A stretch of DNA of 64,000 nucleotides from Geodermatophilus sabuli (GCF_010686765.1 NZ_JAAGWF010000012.1:207406-271405); one strand, 5' to 3'. Shown: positions 6,575 to 16,010, counted from the first letter of the stretch. A program made the numbers and translations. Notes: generated from the letters alone by a model not told the origin.

Positions 6575-9163
6575 ATGACGGTGGACGAGCAGGACATGGT
6601 GGCGATCCGGACCCCGGACCAGCGACTGCGCGTCTTCGTGAGCTCCACGCTCGCGGAGCTCGCGGAGGAGCGGGCAGCGGTCGCGCGGGCGATCACGGCG
6701 CTCCGGCTCACACCGGTCATGTTCGAGCTCGGCGCTCGACCGCACCCACCCCGCGAGCTGTACCGGGCCTACCTCGCGCAGTCGGACGTCTTCGTCGGTC
6801 TGTACTGGCAGCGCTACGGCTGGATCGGGCCCGGCATGGACGTCTCGGGTCTCGAGGACGAGTTCCGGCTCTCCGGCTCGATCCCCCGGCTGCTCTACCT
6901 CAAGGAACCGGCACCGGAGCGGGAAGCCCGGCTGACGGCCATGATCACCGAGCTCCAGGCGGAGGGAGCCGACTCCTACCGCCAGTTCCGCACCCCGCGC
7001 GAGCTGGCCCGGCTGGTCCGCGACGACCTCGCCCTGCTCCTGAGCGAACGGTTCGCCTCCGCGGCCCGTGTCGCCGATGCCGGCGCGGCCGCGTCCCCGG
7101 CCGCGGACCGGCCCGGTTCCCGGTCCCTGCCGACGACGTCGACGTCGTTGATCGGGCGCGAGCAGGACATCGCCGACGTCGCCGGCCTGCTCCGGTCGCC
7201 GGGGGTGCGGCTGGTGACCCTGACCGGCCCCGGTGGCGTCGGCAAGACGCGGCTCGCGATCGCCGTCGCCGAACGTCTCGAGGGCTCCTACCCGCGTGGC
7301 GCGACGTTCGTCCCGCTGGCCTCGATCAGCGAGCCGGCGCTGGTGCTGCCGCGCATCGCCGCCGTGGTCGGCGCCACCATCGACGGTCCACGCCGGCCCC
7401 TGGACGTCCTGGTCGAGCGCCTCGCGGACGAGCCGACGCTGCTCGTGCTGGACAACCTCGAACAGCTCGTCGACGTGGCCGCCGACCTCGACCAGCTCCT
7501 CGCCCGGTGCGCGGGGCTGACGATCCTCGTCACGAGCCGCACCGCACTCCGGCTGCGGGCCGAGCACGAGTACCCGGTCGGCGCGCTCACGGTGCCGGCC
7601 TTCCCGGAACGTCCGGGAGTGGCGGAGCTGGCCGCGCTGCCCGCCGTCCGGCTCTTCGCCGACCGGGCCCGGGCCGTGCGGTACGACTTCGAGCTGACCG
7701 GGGACAACGCGCCGGCCGTCGCGGAGATCTGCCGCCGGCTCGACGGACTGCCGCTCGCCATCGAACTCGCGGCCGCCCGCAGTCGGCTGCTGGACCCGGC
7801 GGCACTGCTGGCCCGGCTCGGACGCCGCCTCGACGCCCTGGGCCCCGGGCCGGTCGATCTCCCCGAACGCCAGCGCACCCTCCGGGCGACCGTCGAGTGG
7901 AGCGTCGGGCTGCTGGAGGACGACGAGCAGCAGATGCTGGCGACCCTGTCGGTGTTCCTCGAGGGATGGACCGTCGAGGCGGCCACCGCCGTCTCCGGCC
8001 TCCCCGAGGACCGGACGCTCGACCTGCTCGACGAACTCTCCGGGCACAGCCTGGTGACCATCGACGTCACCGACGACGGTCCGCGGTTCGGCATGCTGGG
8101 CTCGGTCCGGGAGCTCGCCGCCGAGCGCCTCGCCGGCCGGGCGGACCGGGCCGACGTCGAGCGGCGGCACGCCGCGTACTTCCGTGCGCTCGTGGAGGAC
8201 GCCGACTGGCCCGCCGAGCGCCAGGGCGAGTGGGCCGACCGGTGGCAGACCGAGGAGGAGAACCTGCGGGTCGCCATCCGCTGGTTCTGCACGCACGACA
8301 TCGCGCCGCTGCCGCACCTGTTCCGCATCCTCTGGCTGTTCTGGCAGATGCGCGGACGCATGCCGGAGGCGAGGGCCTGGATCGACGAGGTGCAGCGCCG
8401 GGCCGACGCACTGGACGAGCGGGCACGAGCCGAGCTGTTGTTCACCTCGGCCATCACCGCCGTCGAGGTCGGTGACGACGACAGTGCACTGGCCGCCGTC
8501 GACCAGCTCCGCGCACTCCCAGCCCACGTCGACGACCCGTACCTGGAGAGCGCCGCCCAGCTGGCGATCTCCTGGATCCTGCCCGCCGTCGACGACCTCG
8601 ACGGAGCCCTCCGGGCCGCCTCCGCCGCACTGGACGGCTTCCGCCGGCAGGACGTGCCCTTCCTGGCCTTCGCGGCGCTCACGGTCGGCGGGGTCGAGCT
8701 GGCGCTCGGCCGGGACGAGGCCGCCCGCGCGCACCTCGTGGAGGTCGCCGAGCTCGGCCGCCGGTTCGGCAACACCTGGCTCACGTCGGCGGCCCGGAGC
8801 CAGCTCGCCGGGATCGAGGTGACCTCCGGTCACCTCGAGGAGGCTCGCGCACTGCTGCGGGATTCCGTGGCCGCGGGCGAGGAGACCGAGGTCGCCACCA
8901 TCACCCTGACCTTCTCGCTCGTCGCCGCTGCCCAGCTGGCGCTGGCCCGCGGTGAGGCGGTGCAGGCTGCCCGGGCACTCGGCGCAGCCGAGGGCCTGCG
9001 CCGGCGGGCGGGCCTGCGGGCGTGGCCGGCGAGGCGGCGAGCCGAGGCAGACCTGGTCGCCCGAGTGGCGCAGGAACTCGGCGCCGGGGACTACGAGGAC
9101 GCCGTCGCCGTGGGTGCCCGCTCCAGTCACCGGGAGGCGGTCGCCCTCGTCCGTCGCGCCTAG
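6575..9163 (+). CDS. DUF4062-STAND NTPase with C-terminal helical repeats
   Basis: An 862-residue multidomain protein. Residues about 16-110 form a DUF4062 domain (LRVFVSSTLAELAEERAAV, DVFVGLYWQRYGWIGP). This is followed by an NB-ARC/STAND-like ATPase with Walker A GPGGVGKT near residue 218, Walker B LLVLDNLEQL near 289, and sensor-like LVTSR. A helical TPR-like region fills the C-terminal half. No DNA-binding domain is visible, unlike LuxR/SARP regulators with the same ATPase. STAND proteins act as ligand-triggered switches; DUF4062 has a TIR-like flavour. A signalling or defence role is inference only. The ATG at 6575 follows a GAGGACG site. Confidence 0.85.
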   Translation: MTVDEQDMVAIRTPDQRLRVFVSSTLAELAEERAAVARAITALRLTPVMFELGARPHPPRELYRAYLAQSDVFVGLYWQRYGWIGPGMDVSGLEDEFRLSGSIPRLLYLKEPAPEREARLTAMITELQAEGADSYRQFRTPRELARLVRDDLALLLSERFASAARVADAGAAASPAADRPGSRSLPTTSTSLIGREQDIADVAGLLRSPGVRLVTLTGPGGVGKTRLAIAVAERLEGSYPRGATFVPLASISEPALVLPRIAAVVGATIDGPRRPLDVLVERLADEPTLLVLDNLEQLVDVAADLDQLLARCAGLTILVTSRTALRLRAEHEYPVGALTVPAFPERPGVAELAALPAVRLFADRARAVRYDFELTGDNAPAVAEICRRLDGLPLAIELAAARSRLLDPAALLARLGRRLDALGPGPVDLPERQRTLRATVEWSVGLLEDDEQQMLATLSVFLEGWTVEAATAVSGLPEDRTLDLLDELSGHSLVTIDVTDDGPRFGMLGSVRELAAERLAGRADRADVERRHAAYFRALVEDADWPAERQGEWADRWQTEEENLRVAIRWFCTHDIAPLPHLFRILWLFWQMRGRMPEARAWIDEVQRRADALDERARAELLFTSAITAVEVGDDDSALAAVDQLRALPAHVDDPYLESAAQLAISWILPAVDDLDGALRAASAALDGFRRQDVPFLAFAALTVGGVELALGRDEAARAHLVEVAELGRRFGNTWLTSAARSQLAGIEVTSGHLEEARALLRDSVAAGEETEVATITLTFSLVAAAQLALARGEAVQAARALGAAEGLRRRAGLRAWPARRRAEADLVARVAQELGAGDYEDAVAVGARSSHREAVALVRRA

Positions 9164-9460
9164 CCGGACCGGAGCAGCACCCGGTCACGTCCATGACGTC
9201 GACGATGCCCCGGCGGCCCCGTCGCCGGCGGCGACCAGGTGGTGCAGCCCCGTCCCGGCATCAACCAGGTCGCCTCCTCGGTGAGGGCACCGTCGCGGGA
9301 CCACGAGGTCGGCCTCGACACGAGGATCAGCGACCATGGGGAGACCGGGCAGGTCACCGACGCCGGGTACGAGGAGACTGCCCGGGGCGGCCCGGCCGTC
9401 GACGTCATCGAGTGCCGAGGAGCCGGTGTACCGGCCCTCCCGACGCAGCCTGGAGGGCCC
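9164..9460. other. Intergenic region upstream of pyruvate carboxylase
   Basis: About 300 bp with no recognisable gene. Frames are open on both strands because of GC content, but none shows a ribosome site or a recognisable protein. It should contain the pyc promoter, which I could not pin down. Confidence 0.4.
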
Positions 9461-12400
9461 GTGTTCGCCAAGGTCCTGGTCGCCAACCGCGGTGAGATCG
9501 CCGTGCGCGCGTTCCGCGCCGCCTACGAGCTGGGAGTCGGCACCGTCGCGGTCTTCCCGTGGGAGGACCGCAACTCCGTCCACCGGCTGAAGGCCGACGA
9601 GAGCTACCAGATCGGCGAGGCCGGGCACCCCGTCCGGGCCTACCTGTCGGTGGCGGAGGTCGTCCGCGCGGCGCAGCAGGCCGGCGCGGACGCCGTCTAT
9701 CCCGGCTACGGGTTCCTCTCGGAGAACCCGGACCTGGCCGAGGCGTGCGCGGCCGCGGGACTCACCTTCGTCGGCCCGCCGGCGGCGGTGCTGGAGCTGA
9801 CCGGCAACAAGGCGCGGGCCATCGCGGCGGCGCGCGAGGCGGGCCTGCCGGTGCTCGCCTCCACCGAGCCCAGCGCGGACGTCGACACCGTGGTCGCCAC
9901 CGCGCGGGAGCTGCCGTTCCCGGTGTTCGTCAAGGCCGTGGCCGGCGGCGGCGGGCGCGGCATGCGCCGGGTGACCGACCCCGCCGACCTCGCCGCGGCG
10001 GTGCAGGCCGCCATGCGGGAGGCGGAGTCCGCGTTCGGCGACCCGACGGTCTTCGTCGAGCAGGCGGTCGTCGAGCCCCGGCACATCGAGGTGCAGATCC
10101 TCGCCGACGGGCAGGGGGACGTCGTCCACCTGTTCGAGCGGGACTGCTCAGTGCAGCGGCGGCACCAGAAGGTCGTCGAGCTGGCCCCGGCGCCGAACCT
10201 CGCCCCGGAGCTGCGGGAACGGATCTGCGCGGACGCGGTCGCCTTCGCGCGCGCCATCGGCTACGTCAACGCCGGCACCGTGGAGTTCCTGCTCGACGCG
10301 CAGGGCCGGCACGTCTTCATCGAGATGAACCCGCGGATCCAGGTGGAGCACACGGTCACCGAGGAGGTCACCGACGTCGACCTGGTGCAGTCCCAGCTGC
10401 GGATCGCCGCCGGCGAGACGCTGGCCGACCTCGGGCTGGCCCAGGAGTCGATCACGCTGCGCGGCGCGGCCCTGCAGTGCCGGATCACCACCGAGGACCC
10501 GGCCAACGGGTTCCGCCCGGACACCGGCCGGATCACCGCCTACCGGTCGCCCGGCGGGGCCGGCATCCGGCTGGACGGGGGCGCGTCGCTGGGCGCGGAG
10601 GTCGAGGCGCACTTCGACTCGCTGCTGGTGAAGCTGACCTGCCGGGGTGCGGACTTCGGCATCGCCGTCGCCCGCGCCCGCCGCGCGGTGGCGGAGTTCC
10701 GCATCCGCGGGGTGGCCACCAACATCCCGTTCCTGCAGGCCGTCCTCGACGACCCGGACTTCCGTGCCGGCCACGTGACGACGTCCTTCATCGAGCAGCG
10801 CCCCGAGCTCCTCACCTCGCGCAGCTCGGCCGACCGCGGCACCAAGCTGCTGACCTACCTGGCCGACGTGACGGTGAACAAGCCGCACGGGGACCGCCCG
10901 CACCTGGTCGACCCGGTCGGCAAGCTGCCGCAGGTGGACCTGCGCACCCCGCCGCCGGACGGCTCGCGGCAGCGGCTGCTCGATCTCGGGCCCGAGCGCT
11001 TCGCCGCCGAACTGCGGGCACAGACGGCGCTGGCGGTCACCGACACCACCTTCCGCGACGCCCACCAGTCGCTGCTCGCCACCCGGGTCCGCACCAAGGA
11101 CCTGCTCGCCGTCGCCGGCCACGTCGCCCGCACCACCCCGCAGCTGCTCAGCCTGGAGTGCTGGGGCGGAGCGACCTACGACGTCGCGCTGCGGTTCCTG
11201 CACGAGGACCCCTGGGACCGGCTGGCCGCACTCCGGGAGGCGGTGCCCAACATCTGCCTGCAGATGCTGCTGCGGGGCCGCAACACCGTGGGCTACACGC
11301 CCTATCCGGAGCAGGTCACCACGACGTTCGTCGAGGAGGCCGCCCGCACCGGCATCGACGTCTTCCGCGTCTTCGACGCCCTCAACGACGTGGCGCAGAT
11401 GCGCCCGGCGATCGACGCGGTCCGGGAGACCGGGACGGCGGTCGCGGAGGTGGCGCTGTGCTACACCGGCGACCTGTCCGACCCCGGCGAGACGCTCTAC
11501 ACGCTGGACTACTTCCTGCACCTCGCCGAGCAGATCGTCGACGCCGGTGCGCACGTGCTGGCGATCAAGGACATGGCCGGCCTGCTCCGGCCGCCCGCCG
11601 CGGCCCGGCTGGTGGCCGCGCTACGGCAGCGGTTCGACCTGCCGGTGCACCTGCACACGCACGACACCGCCGGCGGTCAGCTCGCCACCCTGCTGGCCGC
11701 GGAGCGGGCCGGGGTGGACGCCGTCGACGGCGCGGTCGCGTCCATGGCCGGCACGACGTCGCAGCCGCCGCTGTCGGCCATCGTGGCCGGCACCGACGCC
11801 ACGGAGCGCGCCACCGGGCTGGACCTGCGCGCGGTCAACGACCTGGAGCCCTACTGGGAGGCGGTCCGCCGGGTGTACGCGCCGTTCGAGTCGGGGCTGC
11901 CGGCACCGACCGGGCGGGTCTACACCCACGAGATCCCCGGCGGGCAGCTGTCCAACCTGCGCCAGCAGGCGATCGCGCTGGGGCTGGGCCAGCGGTTCGA
12001 GGAGGTCGAGGACGCCTACGCCGCCGCCGACCGGCTGCTCGGCCGGCTGGTCAAGGTCACCCCGTCGTCCAAGGTGGTCGGCGACCTGGCGCTGCAGCTG
12101 GTCGGCTCCGGGGTCACGGTGGACGACTTCGCCTCCGACCCGGGCACGTACGACCTGCCGGACTCGGTCATCGGCTTCCTCCGCGGCGACCTCGGCGACC
12201 CGCCCGGCGGCTGGCCCGAGCCGTTCCGCACCCGCGCACTGGAGGGCCGCCGTCCGGCCGACCCGCCCGCGGAGCTGTCCGACGACGACCTGCGGGGGCT
12301 GGCGGAGCAGCCCCGCCAGACGCTCAACCGGCTGCTGTTCCCCGGTCCCACCCGCGAGTACCAGGCGCACGGCGAGGCCTACGGCGACGTGTCGGTGCTG

Positions 12401-12862
12401 CCCACCAAGGAGTTCCTCTACGGCCTGCGGCCCGGCGACGAGCACGCCGTCGAGATCGAGCCCGGGGTGACCCTGCTCCTGGGCGTGGAAGCGGTCTCCG
12501 ACGCCGACGAGCGCGGCATGCGCACCGTCATGAGCAGCCTCAACGGGCAGCTGCGGCCGGTGTCGATCCGCGACCGCAACGTCGAGGCGCAGGTCAGGGC
12601 CGCCGAGAAGGCCGACCGCACCGACCCCCGCCAGGTGGCCGCTCCCTTCGCCGGCGTCGTCACCCTCACCGTCGCCGAGGGCGATCCGGTGGCGTCCGGC
12701 CAGGCGGTCGCGACCATCGAGGCCATGAAGATGGAGGCCGCCATCACCGCACCGCAGGACGGCACCGTCCGCCGCCTCGCGATCGGGCCGATCCAGCAGG
12801 TCGAGGGCGGTGACCTGCTCCTGGTGCTCGACGCGGCCACCGGGCCCGGCCCGGCGTCCTGA
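9461..12862 (+). CDS. pyc: Pyruvate carboxylase
   Basis: A 1133-residue protein, normal for single-chain pyruvate carboxylase, which carboxylates pyruvate to oxaloacetate with ATP and bicarbonate (anaplerosis). The biotin carboxylase domain (about 1-450) has KVLVANRGEIAVRAFRA at the start, a glycine-rich AGGGGRGMR loop and EMNPRIQVEH. The carboxyltransferase domain has DTTFRDAHQSLLATR and the metal-site HLHTHDT. The C-terminal biotinyl domain has EAMKMEA with the biotin-accepting lysine near residue 1090. The GTG at 9461 follows GGAGGG closely; longer upstream readings are not conserved-looking. Confidence 0.97.
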   Translation: MFAKVLVANRGEIAVRAFRAAYELGVGTVAVFPWEDRNSVHRLKADESYQIGEAGHPVRAYLSVAEVVRAAQQAGADAVYPGYGFLSENPDLAEACAAAGLTFVGPPAAVLELTGNKARAIAAAREAGLPVLASTEPSADVDTVVATARELPFPVFVKAVAGGGGRGMRRVTDPADLAAAVQAAMREAESAFGDPTVFVEQAVVEPRHIEVQILADGQGDVVHLFERDCSVQRRHQKVVELAPAPNLAPELRERICADAVAFARAIGYVNAGTVEFLLDAQGRHVFIEMNPRIQVEHTVTEEVTDVDLVQSQLRIAAGETLADLGLAQESITLRGAALQCRITTEDPANGFRPDTGRITAYRSPGGAGIRLDGGASLGAEVEAHFDSLLVKLTCRGADFGIAVARARRAVAEFRIRGVATNIPFLQAVLDDPDFRAGHVTTSFIEQRPELLTSRSSADRGTKLLTYLADVTVNKPHGDRPHLVDPVGKLPQVDLRTPPPDGSRQRLLDLGPERFAAELRAQTALAVTDTTFRDAHQSLLATRVRTKDLLAVAGHVARTTPQLLSLECWGGATYDVALRFLHEDPWDRLAALREAVPNICLQMLLRGRNTVGYTPYPEQVTTTFVEEAARTGIDVFRVFDALNDVAQMRPAIDAVRETGTAVAEVALCYTGDLSDPGETLYTLDYFLHLAEQIVDAGAHVLAIKDMAGLLRPPAAARLVAALRQRFDLPVHLHTHDTAGGQLATLLAAERAGVDAVDGAVASMAGTTSQPPLSAIVAGTDATERATGLDLRAVNDLEPYWEAVRRVYAPFESGLPAPTGRVYTHEIPGGQLSNLRQQAIALGLGQRFEEVEDAYAAADRLLGRLVKVTPSSKVVGDLALQLVGSGVTVDDFASDPGTYDLPDSVIGFLRGDLGDPPGGWPEPFRTRALEGRRPADPPAELSDDDLRGLAEQPRQTLNRLLFPGPTREYQAHGEAYGDVSVLPTKEFLYGLRPGDEHAVEIEPGVTLLLGVEAVSDADERGMRTVMSSLNGQLRPVSIRDRNVEAQVRAAEKADRTDPRQVAAPFAGVVTLTVAEGDPVASGQAVATIEAMKMEAAITAPQDGTVRRLAIGPIQQVEGGDLLLVLDAATGPGPAS

Positions 12863-12878
12863 CCTGACGGCCCGGGTC

Positions 12879-12895
12879 CGGGGGCATTGCCCCCG
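12879..12895 (+). terminator. Hairpin after pyc
   Basis: CGGGGGC-ATT-GCCCCCG, a 7-bp perfect stem 17 bp after the pyc stop. It has no T-tract. A plausible weak terminator. Confidence 0.4.
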
Positions 12896-12968
12896 AGCCA
12901 CTCCCCGAGGACAGTCGGGCGCGCGGCGGAGCCGTCGGGGCAGCGCCGCCTCGAGGGGGAACACTGGC

Positions 12969-13598
12969 ATGTACGCGCGTTCGACCACCTTCCGCGGGAA
13001 CCCGGCCGCCATCGACGACGGCATCGCCTACACCCGCGAGAAGGTCCTGCCCGCCGTCACCCAGATGGACGGCTGCCTGGGGCTCGCGATGCTCGCCGAC
13101 CGCCACACCGGCCGGTGCATCGTGACGACGTCCTGGGACGACGCCGAGGCGATGCGCCGCAGCGCGGAAGCCGTCCGCTCCATCCGCGAGACGGCGATCG
13201 CGACCGTCGGCGGCACCGACGCGGACACCGAGGTCGTCGAGTGGTCCGTCGCCGTCCTGCACCGCGTGCGCGAGGCCCCCGAGGGAGCCGCCACCCGGGT
13301 CATCTGGACGAAGGGCCCGATCGGCCCGATGGACCACGTCGTCGACGCGTTCCGCACCAGCATCGTGCCCCACCTGGACGACCTGCCCGGCTTCTGCAGC
13401 GTGAGCCTGCTCGTCCACCACGACACCGGCCGCTCCGCGACCGCGACCACCTACGACAGCCGCCAGACGATGAACCGCGCCAGGGGCCAGAGCCAGGCGA
13501 TGCGCGAGGAGTTCACCCAGCACCTGGGCAGGCGGGTCACCGAGGTGGCCGAGTTCGACCTCGTCCTCGCCCACCTGCGCGTCCCCGAGACGGTCTGA
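12969..13598 (+). CDS. Dimeric alpha-beta barrel (ABM-like) protein
   Basis: A 209-residue protein that reads as two ferredoxin-like repeats. The first has YARSTTFRG..., MDGCLGLAMLADRHTGRCIV and TSWDDAEAMRRS. The second has GPMDHVVDAFRTSIVPHL, FCSVSLLVHHDTGRSATATT and YDSRQTMNR. This is the arrangement of antibiotic-biosynthesis-monooxygenase-like proteins, many of which lack known enzymatic activity. No haem or flavin ligand is evident. The ATG at 12969 has a GAGGGGGA site about 8 nt upstream. It stands alone downstream of pyc. Confidence 0.7.
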   Translation: MYARSTTFRGNPAAIDDGIAYTREKVLPAVTQMDGCLGLAMLADRHTGRCIVTTSWDDAEAMRRSAEAVRSIRETAIATVGGTDADTEVVEWSVAVLHRVREAPEGAATRVIWTKGPIGPMDHVVDAFRTSIVPHLDDLPGFCSVSLLVHHDTGRSATATTYDSRQTMNRARGQSQAMREEFTQHLGRRVTEVAEFDLVLAHLRVPETV

Positions 13599-13679
13599 CC
13601 CGGGCACGCCGGCCCAACTGCACCCGGGAGTTCAGCAGCCCGTCACGGGTTCGACACCTGCGGTGCGCATCCTCGCGAC

Positions 13680-13916
13680 ATGACCGCGAGCCTGTACGTG
13701 ACGGGAACCCATGTCGCGTGGATGGAGCGGCACCTCCCGGTCGGCGGCGGGGACCTGCCGCGGCCGGACGGCGTCGCGCACGCCGTGGCGAAGCCGGTCG
13801 TCGACGGCCTGGCCGCCTCGGTCTGCGGGGTCCTGGTGACCGCGCGGACCGACGTGGACTGGCAGGCGACCCGGGACGCTCCCCGCTGCGAGGAGTGCCA
13901 GCGGGTGGTCGGCTGA
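13680..13916 (+). CDS. Small hypothetical protein with paired cysteines
   Basis: A 78-residue protein. It carries HAVAKPVVDGLAASVCG and a C-terminal RCEECQRVV, so one isolated cysteine plus a CxxC pair could bind a metal. The pattern is reminiscent of small DUF3039-type actinobacterial proteins, but I do not claim family membership. Codon bias is good. The ATG at 13680 lacks a clear ribosome site, so a later start is possible. Confidence 0.5.
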   Translation: MTASLYVTGTHVAWMERHLPVGGGDLPRPDGVAHAVAKPVVDGLAASVCGVLVTARTDVDWQATRDAPRCEECQRVVG

Positions 13917-13918
13917 CC

Positions 13919-14095
13919 TCAGGGCAGCAGGGGCGCTGCAGCGCCCGATGCGCCGCTGACCGAGCGCGGGAACGGGTCCTCCGCGGGGTCGAACGCACCG
14001 ACGGTCGCGAAGACCATGAGCCCGGCCGTCGCGACCAGGACGCCGAGCGACTGGACGCACTGCCCGATGACCCGCACCGGTGCAGGCTGCCGCAC
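13919..14095 (-). CDS. Small single-span membrane protein
   Basis: A 58-residue reading frame with one membrane helix (SLGVLVATAGLMVFATVGAF) followed by a Pro/Asp/Ser-rich tail (DPAEDPFPRS). The function is unknown. Two GTG starts are possible (14095 and 14119) and neither has a strong ribosome site. It is convergent with the gene ending at 13916, with a 2-bp gap between stop codons, which argues the region is genuinely coding. Confidence 0.45.
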   Translation of the reverse strand: MRQPAPVRVIGQCVQSLGVLVATAGLMVFATVGAFDPAEDPFPRSVSGASGAAAPLLP

Positions 14096-14265
14096 GTCTC
14101 CGGGCCGGGCGACGGGCACGGCCGCCGACCGCCCGATCCAGCGACACGAGGCGCGCGTTCCCCCTGACGGGTGAGAACGTCGCCCACTGGCCGGCCGGGA
14201 CCTCCGACTGGGCACCGGACCTGTCGATGGGGCGGGGACGGGTCCACGAGGGGAGGTGCGCGGCG

Positions 14266-14661
14266 ATGCGGGTGTCGTTGGTGGTGTACGGACTGCTCTA
14301 CGTCCTCATGGAGGTGGTCGGGTACCAGCTCGAGCTCATCGGCTGGCCGCAGCTGACCGCGCTGGACGTCGCCACCGCGGTGGCCAACGCCTGCCTGGTG
14401 GTCGCCGTCGCGATCGCCGCGCTCGTCGGGCTGGACGTCGGTGCCCGGCGCTGGCGCCGCGCGGTGCACGCCCGGCGGCAGGACCAGCGGCGCCTCGCCG
14501 AGGAGTACTGGGCCGCCCAGCAGCCGATCGGCGTCTCCTCGTGGCGGGCGGAGCCGACGCTGGCGCTGCCCGCGGCCGGTCCCCGCCCGAGCCGGAACCC
14601 CTACCTCGTCGGGTGGTCGGCCGGGCGCCGCTACCCGGAGGAGCCCGGCCGGCTGCTCTGA
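14266..14661 (+). CDS. Small two-helix membrane protein, function unknown
   Basis: A 131-residue protein with a first hydrophobic segment (SLVVYGLLYVLMEVVGY), a second (VANACLVVAVAIAALVGL), then a basic linker (RRWRRAVHARRQ) and a soluble C-terminus ending NPYLVGWSAGRRYP. Two membrane spans and a cytoplasmic tail are predicted. The ATG at 14266 has a GGGGAGG ribosome site about 10 nt upstream. No family was recognised. Confidence 0.65.
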   Translation: MRVSLVVYGLLYVLMEVVGYQLELIGWPQLTALDVATAVANACLVVAVAIAALVGLDVGARRWRRAVHARRQDQRRLAEEYWAAQQPIGVSSWRAEPTLALPAAGPRPSRNPYLVGWSAGRRYPEEPGRLL

Positions 14662-14718
14662 CGTCCGCTGGTCCGGCCGCCGCTCATCCGGCCACCGCGG
14701 GGGTCGACCGCCGGTCGG

Positions 14719-15018
14719 TCAGTCGGCGAGCACCGCTGCCGTGAGGCCGAGGTCGTGCGCGTCGAGGGCCTGCGGGCCGCCACGCCGGATCGCCCAGGCG
14801 AGCGCCACCGCGTCGGCCCGGCCGGGACGCGCACCCGGAGCAGCGACGATCTGGCCCATCTCGTCGGCCGAGGCACCGGCGCCGTCGGACCGCAGCAGCA
14901 CCCAGCCGGCGTCCTCGAGACGCTGGGAGAGGTCGGCCTCCAGGTCGGCCTCGGCGAGGTCCTCGAAGTCCCACAGGGCGATCGGCTCGGTGGGGCGCAG
15001 GGCGGCGACGGCGGGCAT
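14719..15018 (-). CDS. Hypothetical acidic small protein
   Basis: A 99-residue acidic protein (IALWDFEDLAEADLEADLSQ, ALDAHDLGLTAAVL) with no recognised domain and no membrane segment. Good codon bias and a GAGGA site about 10 nt before the ATG support it as real. It is divergent from the cold-shock gene across 250 bp in which I see no other element. Confidence 0.55.
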   Translation of the reverse strand: MPAVAALRPTEPIALWDFEDLAEADLEADLSQRLEDAGWVLLRSDGAGASADEMGQIVAAPGARPGRADAVALAWAIRRGGPQALDAHDLGLTAAVLAD

Positions 15019-15268
15019 GGCGGGTCTCGTTCCTCGGCGGACCGGGCTCGTTCCCGGCGAGGACGACTCTGCGGACGCAACCGCAGGTCCCCGCCGAGGA
15101 AGCCGCAGGACTTCCGCAAGACCGGCCGCACCTCGCGTCCCGACGCGCCGACCACGATCCGTGCGCCCCCGCCTCCCGCGAGCGCCCACGGACGACTATG
15201 GTCGACACGTCGGGAAGGCCCTGCGCTATGGCAGGACCCCGATGCACGACCTCAGCTAGGAGCGAGCA

Positions 15269-15472
15269 ATGCCCGAAGGCACAGTGAAGTGGTTCAACGC
15301 AGAGAAGGGGTTCGGCTTCGCCACCCCTGACGGTGGCGGACCTGATGTGTTCGTCCACTACTCGGCCATCCAGACCAGCGGGTACCGCTCGCTCGACGAA
15401 GGCCAGCGGATCTCGTTCGACATCGAGCAGGGCCAGAAGGGCCCGCAGGCGGCGAACGTCAACCCGGTCTGA
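15269..15472 (+). CDS. Cold-shock domain protein
   Basis: A 67-residue single cold-shock domain (OB fold) binding single-stranded RNA/DNA. It has both RNP motifs: KGFGFATP (RNP1) and VFVHYSAI (RNP2), and the standard start [11 protein letters not shown]. It acts as an RNA chaperone in the cytosol. The ATG follows an AGGAG site. A strong hairpin terminator lies 14 bp after the stop, so it is a monocistronic unit. Confidence 0.96.
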   Translation: MPEGTVKWFNAEKGFGFATPDGGGPDVFVHYSAIQTSGYRSLDEGQRISFDIEQGQKGPQAANVNPV

Positions 15473-15486
15473 TCCCAGACCACACC

Positions 15487-15522
15487 AGCGCCCCCCGTCC
15501 GGTTCTCCGGGCGGGGGGCGCT
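15487..15522 (+). terminator. Terminator after the cold-shock gene
   Basis: A 16-bp stem (AGCGCCCCCCGTCCGG pairing with CCGGGCGGGGGGCGCT, one G-T wobble) around a TTCT loop, followed by GTCGTT. A strong intrinsic-type hairpin, usable in both directions because the next gene is convergent. Confidence 0.8.
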
Positions 15523-15548
15523 GTCGTTCGCCCGGGGGCGGGCGGGTG

Positions 15549-16010
15549 TCAGCGGGCCCGGGGCACGTAACCGCCGATCAGCGCCGACATGAGCAGGGCC
15601 CCGTCGTCCGGGCCGACCGCGGTGGCGGCGTCGGCGAGGGCCCGCCAGCGCGCCCGCTCCACGTCCGTCGGCGCGTTCTCCGCCCGGGTGGTCACCTGCT
15701 CGAGGAGCCGGTCCCACTCCCCCTGCGGTGTCGGCCAGAGCCCGGCCAGCCGCCGCGCCTCGGGGGAGATCCCGGTGAACCGCACGATGTCGCCGGCGTG
15801 GTTGGTCAGCGCCTCGGCGTACCCGGCGGACACCAGCGCCCGCGCGGCGTTCAGCACGTCGGCCTTCGGCAGGCCGCTCGCGGGGACCACCTGACCGAGC
15901 AGGTAGGGCGAACCGCCGTGCGCGCCCTCGTCCACGAGCCGGGCGATCGCCCGCAGCACGGGCAGGTCGCGGGTGAACCAGACGTCGGGCAGGGGCGAGG
16001 CGGTGGTCAC
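15549..16010 (-). CDS. Hypothetical protein, possible winged-helix fold
   Basis: A 153-residue soluble protein. The first half (VLRAIARLVDEGAHGG, LLGQVVPASGLPKADVLNAA, LVSAGYAEALTNHAGDIVRF) alternates helices and strands much like a winged helix, including a short beta-hairpin region. The rest (SPEARRLAGLWP, EWDRLLEQVTTRAENA) is helical. No family was recognised. The GTG at 16010 gives a natural N-terminus but lacks a good ribosome site. Confidence 0.55.
   Translation of the reverse strand: MTTASPLPDVWFTRDLPVLRAIARLVDEGAHGGSPYLLGQVVPASGLPKADVLNAARALVSAGYAEALTNHAGDIVRFTGISPEARRLAGLWPTPQGEWDRLLEQVTTRAENAPTDVERARWRALADAATAVGPDDGALLMSALIGGYVPRAR

Noticed and set aside
6428..9130. A 900-residue open frame on the minus strand opposite the STAND ATPase gene
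   Set aside because: It is the mirror of a strongly biased plus-strand gene. Its product is Gly/Asp/Gln-rich with no recognisable domain, and the plus strand carries clear Walker motifs.
9239..9460. A 74-residue N-terminal extension of pyruvate carboxylase
   Set aside because: The frame is open but the added sequence is unlike any pyruvate carboxylase start, and GTG 9461 with its GGAGGG gives the standard N-terminus.
13640..13675. A tRNA-like GGTTCGA T-loop sequence
   Set aside because: The flanking bases do not pair into a T stem and no anticodon or acceptor stem could be found upstream.
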